A DNA stretch of 64,000 bases from NCBI GenBank assembly GCA_964348665.1, contig CAYGDP010000007.1, forward strand, positions 134,217 to 198,216, in the 5' to 3' direction. This document shows positions 51,426 through 61,408 of the stretch, piece by piece. Numbering within the stretch: position 1 is the first letter of the stretch; every line of letters begins with the position of its first letter. This DNA is from CAYGDP01 sp964348665 (lineage in GTDB: Bacteria > Verrucomicrobiota > Verrucomicrobiia > Palsa-1439 > CAYGDP01). The notes under the pieces are model-generated. The model saw only the letters and a list, made by a program, of their open reading frames with translations, was not told the DNA's origin and searched no databases. The translations under genes and the position numbers were made by a program.

Positions 51426-53282
51426 ATGTCCTCTCCATTCCTCGATCGTCTGGCGCACGAAGTCCTCGTGGGCGACGGCGCCATCGGCACGCTGCTCTAC
51501 GAACGCGTCCCGCAAAGCGGGATCGACACCTGTTACGAGGAACTGAACGTTACCCGTCCCGATTTCGTCGCCGCCATTCATCGCGATTACATTGCCGCCG
51601 GCGCCGACCTCATCGAATCAAACACCTACGCCGCCAATCGCCGTAAACTCGCTAAGTTCGGACTCGAATCTCGCGTCGCCGAAATCAATCGCGCAGGCGC
51701 CCGACTCGCGCGCGAAGCCGCCCGCGGCGCAGACCGTCCGGTTTATGTCGCCGGATCCATAGGGCCGCTTGCATCGATCTCGACCACTGGGGAGGGCATG
51801 ACTCCGGATGAAAAGCGCGACGCGTACCGCGAACACATTGCTGCTCTTTTGGAGGGGGATGTGGACGTTATCATTTTCGAAACATTCACCAAACTTTCCG
51901 AACTTAGGCTCGTCCTGGATCTGTTTCGCTCACTCTCCCAAATCCCGGTCATTACATCCCTCGCGGTCAGCAATACCGGAGCAACAGAAGACGGTGTTTC
52001 GGCTAGTGACGCATTTTTCGGTTTGCGCACGGCGGGCGCAGACATCGTTGGCTTGAATTGTCACATCGGTCCGCTCGCCGCGCTTCACGTCCTCGAGACG
52101 GTGGCGGTAGATGAAAAAACTTCCATCGCGGTGTTTCCCAATGCCGGTCATCCCGAATTTCACGACGGCCGCTACTTTTATTTTGCCGTGCCCGAATACT
52201 TCGGTCGGATCGCTCCGCAGCTTGTCGCCCAAGGCGCACGCCTCATCGGCGGTTGCTGTGGCACCACACCCGATACCGTTGCCGCCATTGCCAAAGCAGT
52301 TCGCGGTCTCAAACCGGTCACTCGCAAAACCATCGCCGCGCCGAAAGTTTCCGTTATGGAATCCGGAGCGCCCCCCGTTGCCACAGGACGGGAATCCATC
52401 CTCGACATCATTCGAAAACGCGCGCTCATCGTCGTCGAGTTCGACCCGCCGCGCACGATTAGCGCCAACGACAAATTCATCGAGGGGGCGCGCGCCCTCC
52501 GAGAAGCGGGGGCCGACGCCGTCACGCTGGCAGACAATTCGCTTGCCATCATGCGCACTTCGAACCTCGCCATGGGATCGCTCATCCAGGAACGTTGTGG
52601 CGCGCTGCCGCTCTTGCACTTGAGCTGTCGCGACCGCAACCTGATCGGCACACAATCCGAATTGCTCGGTATGCACGCGCTCGGCATCGACCACGTCCTC
52701 GCCCTGACTGGCGATCCCGCCAAGACGGGCGATCACCCCGAAGCGACCAACGTTTACGATCTCAACTCCATCATGCTTATCGCTCTGATGAAGCGGATGA
52801 ACGAGGGGTTTGCCCTTTCGGGTCGTGAGCTCAAAGGCCGCACGCGGTTTGTAATCGGCTGCACGTTCAACCCCAACACGAAACACCTCGATATCCAAAT
52901 CCGACGTCTCGTCAAAAAACTCGAAGCCGGCGCCCAATTCATCATGAGCCAGCCGATTTTCGACCCCGCGCAAGTGAAACAAGTTCACGATGCGGTCAAA
53001 GGCTTTGGCGTGCCAATGTTGCTCGGTGTGATGCCGCTCCTCAACGAGCGGAATGCCGAATTTCTGCACAACGAAGTCCCCGGCATCCAAATCCCAGACG
53101 GTATCCGCGCCCGGATGCGCGGCAAGGAGAAAGAAGCGGGAGCGCGCGAAGGCGTGGCCATCGCCCGCGAATTGGCGGTGGAAGTTTTGACCCACTTCCC
53201 CGGCATCTATCTCATCACGCCGATGATGCGCTACGACCTGACAGTCGCGTTGACCCAATCCATTCGCGCGGTTCGCCGCTAA
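51426..53282 (+). CDS. Homocysteine S-methyltransferase/methylenetetrahydrofolate reductase fusion
   Basis: A 618-residue two-domain enzyme. The N-terminal half has GDGAIGTLLYER and the zinc-binding RLIGGCCGTTPDTV of methyltransferases. The C-terminal half, from about residue 320 (VEFDPPR), shows LHLSCRDRNLIGTQSELLGM and HVLALTGDP as in MetF, ending KHLDIQIRRLVKKLEAGAQF with MSQPIFD. The same fusion is known as YitJ in Bacillus. It reduces methylene-THF and methylates homocysteine. Stands alone between module copy D and the DUF4139 gene. Confidence 0.94.
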   Translation: MSSPFLDRLAHEVLVGDGAIGTLLYERVPQSGIDTCYEELNVTRPDFVAAIHRDYIAAGADLIESNTYAANRRKLAKFGLESRVAEINRAGARLAREAARGADRPVYVAGSIGPLASISTTGEGMTPDEKRDAYREHIAALLEGDVDVIIFETFTKLSELRLVLDLFRSLSQIPVITSLAVSNTGATEDGVSASDAFFGLRTAGADIVGLNCHIGPLAALHVLETVAVDEKTSIAVFPNAGHPEFHDGRYFYFAVPEYFGRIAPQLVAQGARLIGGCCGTTPDTVAAIAKAVRGLKPVTRKTIAAPKVSVMESGAPPVATGRESILDIIRKRALIVVEFDPPRTISANDKFIEGARALREAGADAVTLADNSLAIMRTSNLAMGSLIQERCGALPLLHLSCRDRNLIGTQSELLGMHALGIDHVLALTGDPAKTGDHPEATNVYDLNSIMLIALMKRMNEGFALSGRELKGRTRFVIGCTFNPNTKHLDIQIRRLVKKLEAGAQFIMSQPIFDPAQVKQVHDAVKGFGVPMLLGVMPLLNERNAEFLHNEVPGIQIPDGIRARMRGKEKEAGAREGVAIARELAVEVLTHFPGIYLITPMMRYDLTVALTQSIRAVRR

Positions 53283-53359
53283 TTGGCTGGAACTTTTTCT
53301 CGTGAGACGTGTCCGTATCTGCTACGATGGTCACGAAAACCGAAATGGGAGAAAATCAA

Positions 53360-55405
53360 ATGAGAAATTTGCTAGGCGTTTCCGTGTTCTTGGCGTTTCT
53401 AATAGCTCCAACGGTCACCCCGTACGTCCGCGCGGCGGATTTGCCGACCAACAAAATCGTGCTCTTTTCCAGCGGCGTCGGCTATTTTCAGCGCGACGGC
53501 GAGGTGGAAGGGGATGCCACCGTCGAGCTTACCTTCAAAGCCGACCAGATCAACGACCTTCTCAAGTCCATGATCCTCATGGATTTCGACAAGGGCAAGA
53601 TCGCCCCTGTCACCTACGGCTCACGCGACCCGATCACGCGCACGCTCAAATCGTTCGCGGTGGACATTACCGATAATCCATCTCTCAGCGAAATACTCAA
53701 TCGCCTCCGAGGTGTGCAGGCCGAGATTTCCGCCACGAGTGACCTGAAAGGCAATATCCTCGGCGTCGAAAAACAGCGTCAACAGGTCAAGGACGAGATC
53801 ATTGAGATCGAAGTGCTCAACATTCTGACCGATCAAGGCATCCGCTCTGTCCCGCTCACGCAAGTGCAACGCGTCAAGATTCTCGATGAAAAGATCGACG
53901 CCGAATTGCGCAAGGCGCTGGTGACTTTGGCAGGTGGCCTCGATAATCAGCGTAAGCCTGTCACGCTCTCGTTTACCGGCAAAGGCAAGCGCAATGTCCG
54001 GGTTGCCTACCTGCAGGAAACACCCATCTGGAAAACCAGCTATCGTCTCGATGTGACAAAGGAAAAAGAATCGTTCCTCCAAGGATGGGCCATCGTCGAG
54101 AACACCACCGACGAAGACTGGAAAGGAGTCAGCCTCTCGCTGGTCAGCGGTCGCCCCATCAGTTTCATCCAGGACTTGTATCAATCGCTCTACGTCCAGC
54201 GTCCTGTCGTGAAACCGAAGCTCTACGAAAGCCTCGTCGCGCCGGAATACGCAGGGGCAATCGAAGAAGAAAAATTACTGCGAAAAGCAGAGGCAGCAGA
54301 TCGGCGGCAACTTGCGGCAAAGACCCCTGCCGCCCCACAGGCCGCTCGGATGGGCCGAGGCGTTGCTGCTGCCGCAGAAGCCGTGGATAAAGATGCGCTT
54401 TTCTTCGCCGAAGCAGGTGTCAGCCGCATGGCCGAAGCCACTCAACTGGGCGAGTTGTTCCAATACAAGATTGATGTGCCTGTCACGCTCGCTCGCCAGA
54501 AATCGGCGATGTTGCCTATTGTCACCACAAACATCGAAGGCGAGAAGCTCTCCATCTACAATCAAAATGTCCATCCAAAATACGCGCTCAACGGTTTGAA
54601 ACTGAAAAACACCAGCGGCGTTTTCCTCATGCAAGGCCCAATCACCGTCTTTGACGACAATGCTTATGCAGGCGACGCACGCATCGAAGACCTGCCTCCC
54701 GGCGATGATCGTCTCATCAGCTATGCCGTGGATCTTGCCACCGAAGTCGAGCCACGTCAGGAAGGCGGCGCGCAGGAACTTCTCAAGTGCCGCCTCTACA
54801 AAGGCCAACTCGTTGCCACCCGAAAATCCCGCGACAAATGGTCGTACACGGCCAAGAGCAAGTCCGACAAAAAACGCATGCTGTTGATCGAACACCCCTT
54901 CCGTGGCGACGATTGGAAATTGATCGCTCCCGAAAAACCCGCCGAGCGCACGCAGCAGGTTTATCGGTTCCGTGTCGAGCTGGAACCTCGCAAAACCGCC
55001 AAGCTCGAAGTCATCGAGGAACGGCAACATGATGAATGGGTGCACCTCACCAATGCTAACCACGATTACATCAGCGTCTTCATCCGGGAAAAAGTCGTCA
55101 GCCAGAAAGTCAAAGACGCGCTGGCCAAGATGATTCAGATGCGCGAGGCGTTAAGCCAGACGCAACGCCGCGTCGGCGACCTCGACCGTCGCATCAACGA
55201 AATCTCGCAGGAACAGACCCGCATCCGCGAAAATATGAAAGCCATCCCGCAGAATTCCGAAGTGTACAAGCGATACCTGACTAAGTTCGACACGCAGGAA
55301 ACCGAAATCGAACAGCTCCGCAAGGATGTCGCCGAGGCACGCGCCGACCAGGAGAAACAGCAGAAAGGATTAGACGCGTTCTTGATGGGGCTGGAGATTG
55401 AGTAA
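53360..55405 (+). CDS. Secreted DUF4139 domain-containing protein
   Basis: A 681-residue protein from the ATG at 53360, with TGGGAGAAA upstream; an ATG at 53309 would hide the signal peptide (MRNLLGVSVFLAFLIAPTVT). NKIVLFSSGVGYFQRDGEVEG is a common opening of the family. The DUF4139 part contains YLQETPIWKTSYRLDV and GWAIVENTTDEDWKGVSLSLVSG; a coiled coil (about 600-675, QTQRRVGDLDRRINEISQEQ) ends the protein. Function unknown; envelope location is inferred. Convergent with the deacylase gene at 55518. Confidence 0.9.
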   Translation: MRNLLGVSVFLAFLIAPTVTPYVRAADLPTNKIVLFSSGVGYFQRDGEVEGDATVELTFKADQINDLLKSMILMDFDKGKIAPVTYGSRDPITRTLKSFAVDITDNPSLSEILNRLRGVQAEISATSDLKGNILGVEKQRQQVKDEIIEIEVLNILTDQGIRSVPLTQVQRVKILDEKIDAELRKALVTLAGGLDNQRKPVTLSFTGKGKRNVRVAYLQETPIWKTSYRLDVTKEKESFLQGWAIVENTTDEDWKGVSLSLVSGRPISFIQDLYQSLYVQRPVVKPKLYESLVAPEYAGAIEEEKLLRKAEAADRRQLAAKTPAAPQAARMGRGVAAAAEAVDKDALFFAEAGVSRMAEATQLGELFQYKIDVPVTLARQKSAMLPIVTTNIEGEKLSIYNQNVHPKYALNGLKLKNTSGVFLMQGPITVFDDNAYAGDARIEDLPPGDDRLISYAVDLATEVEPRQEGGAQELLKCRLYKGQLVATRKSRDKWSYTAKSKSDKKRMLLIEHPFRGDDWKLIAPEKPAERTQQVYRFRVELEPRKTAKLEVIEERQHDEWVHLTNANHDYISVFIREKVVSQKVKDALAKMIQMREALSQTQRRVGDLDRRINEISQEQTRIRENMKAIPQNSEVYKRYLTKFDTQETEIEQLRKDVAEARADQEKQQKGLDAFLMGLEIE

Positions 55406-55430
55406 AAAAGTCGTGCGCCGGTCTCTGTCT

Positions 55431-55461
55431 GTTGTGCGCGGGTCTCCTGACCCCGCACAAC
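55431..55461. terminator. Hairpin between convergent genes
   Basis: Arms GTTGTGCGCGGGTC (55431-55444) and GACCCCGCACAAC (55449-55461) around TCCT. It lies between the DUF4139 and deacylase stops and is the likely transcription end for one or both, although no T-tract follows directly. Confidence 0.55.
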
Positions 55462-55517
55462 AACCGACCGAAGGTTTCGTTCACCACCTCCAGCCGCAAA
55501 GAAATTCGCTGCCACCA

Positions 55518-57098
55518 TTACTTTCTCCGCAAGGCCCGCCCCACGGGCGCGCCCAGAAATTTCCCGTCGCGAAGCGCAAACTGACCGTTGACGAGCACGT
55601 GCTCGACACCCTCGGCGAGTTGACGACCGTTTTCGTAAGTGGCGACATCTCGGATTTTTTGCGGATCGAAAACCACGAGATCGGCAATGAATCCTTCGCG
55701 CACAATTCCTCGATCGCGCAGGTTGTAAACCTGCGCCGCATTCGCGCTCAAGTGCTGCACCGCTTCTTCCAACGTCCAGACTTTTTCGCGAACGTAATGA
55801 CCGACAAACCTGGCAAACGCGCCCCAGCCGCGCGGATGCGGACGGCCACCAACATAAATCCCGTCGCTGCCGGCCATATGTTCCGGTCGCTGCATCAATC
55901 GGCGCAAATCATCCTCGGTGCGATATTTTTGGAAGACGATGCACCCGACATTGAGCCGACACGCCAGGAGCAGATCGCAAATCAAATCGCCTACGCTGCA
56001 CCCGACTTGTTTCGCTGCCTCCAGCAGCGGAAGACCTTCGAGGTTGGAGTATTGGGAATCTTGCATCGTCCTCGAATCCCTTTGAATCGGCACGCTCGAT
56101 AATTGAACATTCTCGAACGCCGTCGGCGGTTCGGCAAACCACGCGGCGAGTTTTGCGCGGACAGATTTATCGGCCAGCCTCTCCAGCGTCGCGTCCACCC
56201 CGCCGGCCTGCACCCATTCGGGCAGACAAATCATCGCCAGCAATGTACTGCCCGCTTGATACGGATAACTGTCGTATGTGAGATGAATCCCGCTTTGCCG
56301 CGCCGCGTCAAGTTTTGGAATCACCATGTCAGCCTTGCTATTGAAATGCGAGATGTGAACACGGCAATGCGCGTTCCGTCCGACGGCAAAGACTTCGTCC
56401 ATCGCTTCGAGCGCTTTATCGCGATACGCGCGCATGTGGGTCACGTACACGCCGCCATGCGGAGCGATCTCTCGACAAAGCTCCGTCATCTCCTCCACAT
56501 CGGCGTAGAGGCTCGGAATGTAGTCGAGACCACTCGACAACCCGATCGCGCCCTGCTCCATCCCGTCCTCAACCATTCGCCGCATCGTCCGCAACTCGTC
56601 CGCCGTCGCGCGACGATTCTCCAATCCCACCACCTCCATCCGCACAGTACCGTTGGGGATGAGATACGCGACGTTGAGCGAGTTGCGACGGTCAAATCGC
56701 GCGAGAAATTCATCCACGCTCCGCCATGAATAATCCATGTCGGGGTTGCCATTGAACCCCGCACAGTATTCCCGAAAATAATTGATTGTCGGCGGCGATG
56801 CCGGAGCGTAGCTACAACCGTCCTGTCCTATGATGAACGTTGTGATCCCCTGCCGAATTGCTGCCTCGGCGACCATGGGCGCGTCTTCGGACAACAGAAC
56901 TAAATCGCCGTGCACATGCGCGTCAATGAAACCGGGACAGACGACCTTCCCGCGAGCGTCGAGGATATCCTTCGCCTCCGCGGTCGCGAGATCGCCAAGG
57001 GCAGTGATTTTCTCGCCCGCCACGCCTAAGTCCGCGATACGCGCTGGCGCATCTCTGCCGTCCACCACGGTCCCGCCACGAATCAAGACATCGAACAT
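55518..57098 (-). CDS. N-acyl-D-amino-acid deacylase-like amidohydrolase
   Basis: A 526-residue amidohydrolase from the ATG at 57098. FDVLIRGGTVVDGRDAP, CPGFIDAHVHGDL (metal HxH), GQDGCSYAP, GLSSGLDYIPSLYA, HMRAYRDKALEAMDE and SDGIYVGGRPHPRGWGAFAR are typical of D-aminoacylases, which release D-amino acids or related groups from N-acyl forms. The frame is open upstream to 57308, but the extra part includes a repeat fragment and lacks similarity. Substrate range cannot be told from sequence. Confidence 0.9.
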   Translation of the reverse strand: MFDVLIRGGTVVDGRDAPARIADLGVAGEKITALGDLATAEAKDILDARGKVVCPGFIDAHVHGDLVLLSEDAPMVAEAAIRQGITTFIIGQDGCSYAPASPPTINYFREYCAGFNGNPDMDYSWRSVDEFLARFDRRNSLNVAYLIPNGTVRMEVVGLENRRATADELRTMRRMVEDGMEQGAIGLSSGLDYIPSLYADVEEMTELCREIAPHGGVYVTHMRAYRDKALEAMDEVFAVGRNAHCRVHISHFNSKADMVIPKLDAARQSGIHLTYDSYPYQAGSTLLAMICLPEWVQAGGVDATLERLADKSVRAKLAAWFAEPPTAFENVQLSSVPIQRDSRTMQDSQYSNLEGLPLLEAAKQVGCSVGDLICDLLLACRLNVGCIVFQKYRTEDDLRRLMQRPEHMAGSDGIYVGGRPHPRGWGAFARFVGHYVREKVWTLEEAVQHLSANAAQVYNLRDRGIVREGFIADLVVFDPQKIRDVATYENGRQLAEGVEHVLVNGQFALRDGKFLGAPVGRALRRK

Positions 57099-57360
57099 GA
57101 TTTCATTCAACCACGAATGGACACGAATGCACATAAAAAATGTTCCCGTTCTGTTCTTCGACTTGAGAAATGCCTCGCAAAGAATGGCACCATGCGACGT
57201 GATGTGTTCCTGTCTCTTCTGATCGAAACCTTGGGATACACAACCAATCATCCGCTCGCTCGGCGTGCCGGGAAACGGCAGGCATGATTTCCGATTCTGA
57301 CACTGCAATTGTTACGAGTCGGCTTGTGTTACGATGGGGTTTATCCTATCGTAGCGGGCA
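57099..57360. other. Divergent promoter gap with a repeat half-copy
   Basis: No gene is seen between the divergent deacylase and lysS genes. CCACGAATGGACACGAATGC at 57111-57130 resembles one arm of the palindrome at 45745. Confidence 0.4.
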
Positions 57361-58800
57361 ATGATCGAACTGAACGATTTGGAATTGGCGCGGCGGAAAA
57401 AACGCGAAGCGCTGCTGGCCGCAGGATTGAATCCCTACGGCGAACGGTTTGATCGAACCCACTCGATTGCCGCCGCGCGCGAGTTGCCCCTGGAAACGGA
57501 AATCGCGCTCGCCGGTCGAATCCTCACCACGCGGACGATGGGGAAAATCATCTTTGCCGATTTGCGCGATCAGTCTGGAAAAATCCAGCTTTTTGCTGAC
57601 AAGAAAACGTTGACCGAGTCGCCGTGGGATTTCGAGGCGTTCGGCGCGCTGGACCTCGGCGATTGCGTCGGGGTGCGTGGAACCTTGTTTAAGACCAAGG
57701 CCGGCGAGCTTTCGGTGCGCATCAAGAACTGGACATTGCTATCCAAGTCCCTGCGGCCGCTACCCGAGAAATGGCACGGACTCAAAGACGTGGAAGTTCG
57801 ATACCGTCAGCGCTACCTCGATCTCATCGCCAACGAGGAAGTGCGCGAGATTTTTCTCAAACGCAGCCGGATCGTCAGCGAGATTCGCCGGTTCATGGAC
57901 GCGCGTGGATTCATCGAGGTGGAGACGCCCATGATGCAGCCGGTCGCGGGCGGCGCGGCGGCGGAACCGTTCGTGACGCGGCATAAGGCGCTCGGTCTGG
58001 ATTTGTATCTGCGCATCGCGCCGGAGCTGTATCTGAAGCGGCTGCTGGTGGGTGGTTTCGAGAAAGTTTACGAGATCAACCGCAATTTTCGCAACGAAGG
58101 CATCAGCCGCAAGCATAATCCAGAATTTACAATGCTGGAGGCGTACGAGGCATTCGGCGATTTCGAGACGATGATGGAATTGGTCGAGTCGCTGGTGACA
58201 ACGGTGGCGGAGAAGGTTTGCGGCACGCTGGAAATCAAACGCACGGATGGCAAGACAATCCAATTGAAACGTCCGTGGCGGCGCGTACCCTACGAAGCAC
58301 TGGTGCGCGAGCGATTGGGGGAAGATTGGTTCACGCGCACACCCGCGCAACGCCTTCAATACGCTCACGACCACAAACTCGACGTGCCGCCGTCTACTGC
58401 CGACTACGAAGTGACGAACCAATGCTTCGAGAAACTCATTGAGCCGACATTGCTCGATCCGATATTTGTGACGCACCTGCCTGCCGAGATCGTGCCGCTG
58501 GCCAAACTGAACCGGGAAAATCCAAAGGTGCTCGATGTGTTTGAGTGCGTCATCAATGGCATGGAGATCGCCCCGGCGTATTCGGAGCAGAACGACCCGG
58601 TCGTCCAGCGCGAGCGATTGGAGCATCAAGTTGGCGCGGAAAAACAGAAGCTCGACGAAGACTTTCTCGTGGCGCTGGAACAAGGAATGCCGCCCGCGGG
58701 CGGAATGGGATTGGGTATTGACCGCCTCGTGATGACGCTAACGGGGCAGGAAAGTTTGCGAGATGTGATTCTGTTCCCGCTGATGAGGCCAACGCAGTGA
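57361..58800 (+). CDS. lysS: Lysyl-tRNA synthetase, class II
   Basis: A 479-residue enzyme that charges tRNA-Lys. The OB-fold anticodon domain includes GRILTTRTMGKIIFADLRDQ. Class II motif 2 is FRNEGISRKHNPEFTMLEAY; motif 3 is GGMGLGIDRLVMTLTGQ. KVYEINRNF and NGMEIAPAYSEQNDP are family features. The lipoprotein gene starts in its stop codon (GTGA). Confidence 0.96.
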   Translation: MIELNDLELARRKKREALLAAGLNPYGERFDRTHSIAAARELPLETEIALAGRILTTRTMGKIIFADLRDQSGKIQLFADKKTLTESPWDFEAFGALDLGDCVGVRGTLFKTKAGELSVRIKNWTLLSKSLRPLPEKWHGLKDVEVRYRQRYLDLIANEEVREIFLKRSRIVSEIRRFMDARGFIEVETPMMQPVAGGAAAEPFVTRHKALGLDLYLRIAPELYLKRLLVGGFEKVYEINRNFRNEGISRKHNPEFTMLEAYEAFGDFETMMELVESLVTTVAEKVCGTLEIKRTDGKTIQLKRPWRRVPYEALVRERLGEDWFTRTPAQRLQYAHDHKLDVPPSTADYEVTNQCFEKLIEPTLLDPIFVTHLPAEIVPLAKLNRENPKVLDVFECVINGMEIAPAYSEQNDPVVQRERLEHQVGAEKQKLDEDFLVALEQGMPPAGGMGLGIDRLVMTLTGQESLRDVILFPLMRPTQ

Positions 58801-59225
58801 AAACTCCAAAGAAACCTCAAGCCTCAAAATTCAAACAGATTCTCATTGCGACCTTCGTTCTTTCGGGTGGGTTCGCAGTTATTTTTTTGATTGGCTGCGG
58901 GAATCCGAACCAGACGAAGCTCAAGAGCGATTTTGAGCGGGCGAAGTACTTGCTGGAAAGCGTCAATCGCAATCCCGGCGCTGCCGCAGCGTATCATAGC
59001 CAAGCAGAGGTCGGTGGAAGCATCGGGACGTATCTCGCGGCGAGTTGGCCCTCGAACGAAAAGTTCGCGCATTTCGAAGATGGCGAGAAACCGACACAGC
59101 CATGGACGATCATCATTCGCGAAACGAAACCGAAGGAACTGCTGATGGAAGCCTACGGCGAAGATTTGAGCAAGCCTCTGATGATCGCGACGGTGACGGT
59201 AACGCCGATCAAAACTCGGGAGTGA
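58797..59225 (+). CDS. Probable small lipoprotein
   Basis: A 142-residue protein with a GTG start that overlaps the lysS stop by 4 bp. The first ten or so codons (KTPKKPQASKFKQ) come from a repeat like those at 32231 and 36245. A hydrophobic segment ends in VIFLIGCGNPNQ, a lipobox with the lipidated Cys. The remainder is unrecognised; it has NPGAAAAYHSQAEVGG and TIIIRETKPKELLMEAYGED. It may sit in the outer or inner membrane, and the Lol genes downstream may be responsible for its sorting. Confidence 0.7.
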   Translation: MKTPKKPQASKFKQILIATFVLSGGFAVIFLIGCGNPNQTKLKSDFERAKYLLESVNRNPGAAAAYHSQAEVGGSIGTYLAASWPSNEKFAHFEDGEKPTQPWTIIIRETKPKELLMEAYGEDLSKPLMIATVTVTPIKTRE

Positions 59226-59239
59226 ATGTTTGCGTTCTA

Positions 59240-59758
59240 ATGAACATTCTGCTGACTGGTTTTGAGTCGTGGGGAATGAATCCGCGCAATCCAAGCGGGG
59301 AAGTGGCGCTAGCGCTCGGTGGAGAAGTGTTGCCAGTACGGTTTGATGCAGCGGGGAATGCTATCTTGCGGTTGATTCGTCAGCGGAAGCCGGCGGCGAT
59401 TGTGATGTTGGGTTTAGCGGTGAATCGGCGGACGATTGGATTAGAAGCAGTGGCTCTGAACGTGGATCATCACGAGGAGCGCCGCGAGTGTCGGTGGCGT
59501 CGGCGCATTACGGCCGGGCCGCTGGCGTTGCCGACTCGGTTGCCGATTGACGTGCTATATCGGCGACTGAAACGGGCACGGATTCCCGTGAGTATTTCAC
59601 ATCACGCAGGGACGTTTATCTGCAACCACATTTTTTACTTGGCATTGCGACATTCACGTGTGCCATGCGGGTTCATCCACTTGCCGCTGTTGTCGGTGTT
59701 GCCGCTGCGGAAGCAACTGCGGGCGATAGAGATGGTGGTCGCGGCGCTCGAGGATTGA
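59240..59758 (+). CDS. Pyroglutamyl-peptidase I-like cysteine peptidase
   Basis: A 172-residue protein from the ATG at 59240. It begins MNILLTGFESWGMNPRNPSG, as in peptidase family C15. The catalytic triad is visible: E69 (IGLEAVALN), C128 (SHHAGTFICNHIFY) and H147 (PCGFIHLPLL). These enzymes remove N-terminal pyroglutamate. It is shorter than the usual 200-215 residues, with a compact middle, but no key residue is missing. It follows the lipoprotein gene by 14 bp. Confidence 0.88.
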   Translation: MNILLTGFESWGMNPRNPSGEVALALGGEVLPVRFDAAGNAILRLIRQRKPAAIVMLGLAVNRRTIGLEAVALNVDHHEERRECRWRRRITAGPLALPTRLPIDVLYRRLKRARIPVSISHHAGTFICNHIFYLALRHSRVPCGFIHLPLLSVLPLRKQLRAIEMVVAALED

Positions 59759-59880
59759 CCCGATTCTGCGTGGCGTCGCCCCGTGGATTTGGTATAGCTG
59801 TTTGCGTTTCCGAAACGAATGGACTACGATGGCTCGTCATGCGAAAAGAAGCGGTCAAGGTGTTCCGAAAGCTCAAATAA

Positions 59881-60093
59881 ATGCGCGGACTCACCGACGA
59901 CAAACGGTGGCACTTCGCCATCTGCCTGACCTCGACCCCAGACGAGATGTGGGAGCGGAACATGGCATATCTCCGCGAAAAGGGTTTGATTGGATGGTGG
60001 AAGAAATATGGGCTGAAAAACAGGCCGCAAGTGGATCAACAGGACTTTCGCAACTGGGTATTACGTCGCGAGATGCAGCAAGTAGGACAGTAG
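59881..60093 (+). CDS. Small uncharacterised protein
   Basis: Seventy residues, Trp- and Lys-rich (MWERNMAYLREKGLIGWW), from an ATG directly after an in-frame stop. There is no clear ribosome site, though AAAGC lies close. The preceding in-frame codons read RKEAVKVFRKLK, so the true protein might once have been longer with the stop at 59878 interrupting it. Family unknown; the peptide composition looks real but support is limited. Confidence 0.45.
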   Translation: MRGLTDDKRWHFAICLTSTPDEMWERNMAYLREKGLIGWWKKYGLKNRPQVDQQDFRNWVLRREMQQVGQ

Positions 60094-60163
60094 GGACGCG
60101 CCGCCTCGCGCGTCCGTTAAGCAGAATTCGGGCTAGCCAACGGCTCACCCCTGCCATTTATTC

Positions 60164-61408
60164 ATGAACCTCCCCGTCGAACTTTTTCTTTGCCTGCGCT
60201 ACCTCAAGCCGAAACGGACGTTTGTTTCCGTGATCACGGTGATCTCGGTGCTGGGCGTGGCCATCGGCGTGATGGTACTGGTCGTGGTGCTGTCAGTGAT
60301 GAACGGGATGGGGCGCGATCTGAAATTGATCATGCTCGGCATGAATTCGCACGTCATCGTCGTGAGCGACGAGGTAATGCGCGACTGGGAAACCGTGGCG
60401 GCGACTGCTGAAAAGACGCCACACGTGCGCGCTGCCGCCCCGTTCGTGGTTGGTCCGGTCATGCTGGAGTTTCGCGACACGTTCTTCACGGGAGTAATCA
60501 AAGGCATTGAACCGAAACGCGAGAAAGGCGTCAGTGATATCGCAAAATATGTTCTGCCCGGGGGAAAATTTGATCTGCAGAGCGACAACGTGTTGGTTGG
60601 GAGCGAGCTGGCGCGCCGGGCGCAGATTTTCGCGGGAGACAAAATCACGGTGGCAGGCCCGCGTGTGTTAAAGGTCGCCCATAAGCAGGATGAGGCGTTT
60701 TTGCCTGTCGAACTGACGGTGATGGGAATTTTTCAGAGTGGGATGTACGATTACGACGCTTATTTTCTTATCACCTCGCTGGAGACGGCGCAGGAAATCT
60801 ACGACGTCGGGGGCGGCGTGCATGGGATCGGCGTGATGACCGACGACCCGTTCGGCCCGGCGATATTGCAGGTGACGCGGACGTTGAACGACCAGCTCAA
60901 ACCGCCACTGATGGCGCGGACGTGGATGGATGAAAATCGGACTCTCTTTTCGGCATTGCAAGTGGAGAAGAACGTGATGTTCATCATCATGTTTTTTATC
61001 AGCATCGTTGCTGGGTTTTGTATCATGAATACGCTGGTCACCGTTGTCGTGCAAAAAACGCGCGAGATTGGCGCCTTGAAAGCGCTGGGAGCAAGTGATC
61101 GGCAAGTGCTGGCAATCTTCACCGCGCAAGGGTTTGTCGTGGGCGTGTTTGGTGTGGCTAGTGGCGTCGCGGCGGGATTGTTGGCGCTCACATTTCGAAA
61201 TGAGTTGCTAGGTTTATTGAGGAACGTGACGGGCTTTGAACTGTTCCCGGCAAAAATTTATCACTTCAGCGAATTACCGTCGCAGGTCATTCCCGGAGAC
61301 ATCGTGTTGATTTGCGTATTGGCGCTGGTCATCTGCACACTGGCGGGTCTCCTGCCCGCGTGGCGCGCCGCTCGACTCGAACCCGTGGAGGCGCTACGAT
61401 ATGAGTGA
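60164..61408 (+). CDS. lolC: Lipoprotein-releasing ABC transporter permease (LolC/LolE-like)
   Basis: A 414-residue membrane protein of the FtsX/MacB-like fold. Opening helix after LCLRYLKPKRTFVSVITVIS, a large outer domain (about 45-265), then three helices in the C-terminal part with CIMNTLVTVVVQKTREIGALKALGAS, the coupling-helix region, and an end at LLPAWRAARLEPVEALRYE. It forms a complex with the ATPase encoded by the overlapping gene to pull lipoproteins out of the inner membrane. Whether it corresponds to LolC or LolE cannot be decided, since only one permease is present; LolF-like single permeases exist. Confidence 0.92.
   Translation: MNLPVELFLCLRYLKPKRTFVSVITVISVLGVAIGVMVLVVVLSVMNGMGRDLKLIMLGMNSHVIVVSDEVMRDWETVAATAEKTPHVRAAAPFVVGPVMLEFRDTFFTGVIKGIEPKREKGVSDIAKYVLPGGKFDLQSDNVLVGSELARRAQIFAGDKITVAGPRVLKVAHKQDEAFLPVELTVMGIFQSGMYDYDAYFLITSLETAQEIYDVGGGVHGIGVMTDDPFGPAILQVTRTLNDQLKPPLMARTWMDENRTLFSALQVEKNVMFIIMFFISIVAGFCIMNTLVTVVVQKTREIGALKALGASDRQVLAIFTAQGFVVGVFGVASGVAAGLLALTFRNELLGLLRNVTGFELFPAKIYHFSELPSQVIPGDIVLICVLALVICTLAGLLPAWRAARLEPVEALRYE

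Noticed and set aside
51930..53258. Reverse frame of 442 codons opposite the methyltransferase/reductase fusion
   Set aside because: Antisense shadow of a well-supported enzyme.
59665..59880. Forward frame of 71 codons overlapping the peptidase end
   Set aside because: Its first half is a shadow of the peptidase gene; only the last dozen codons might relate to the small gene at 59881.
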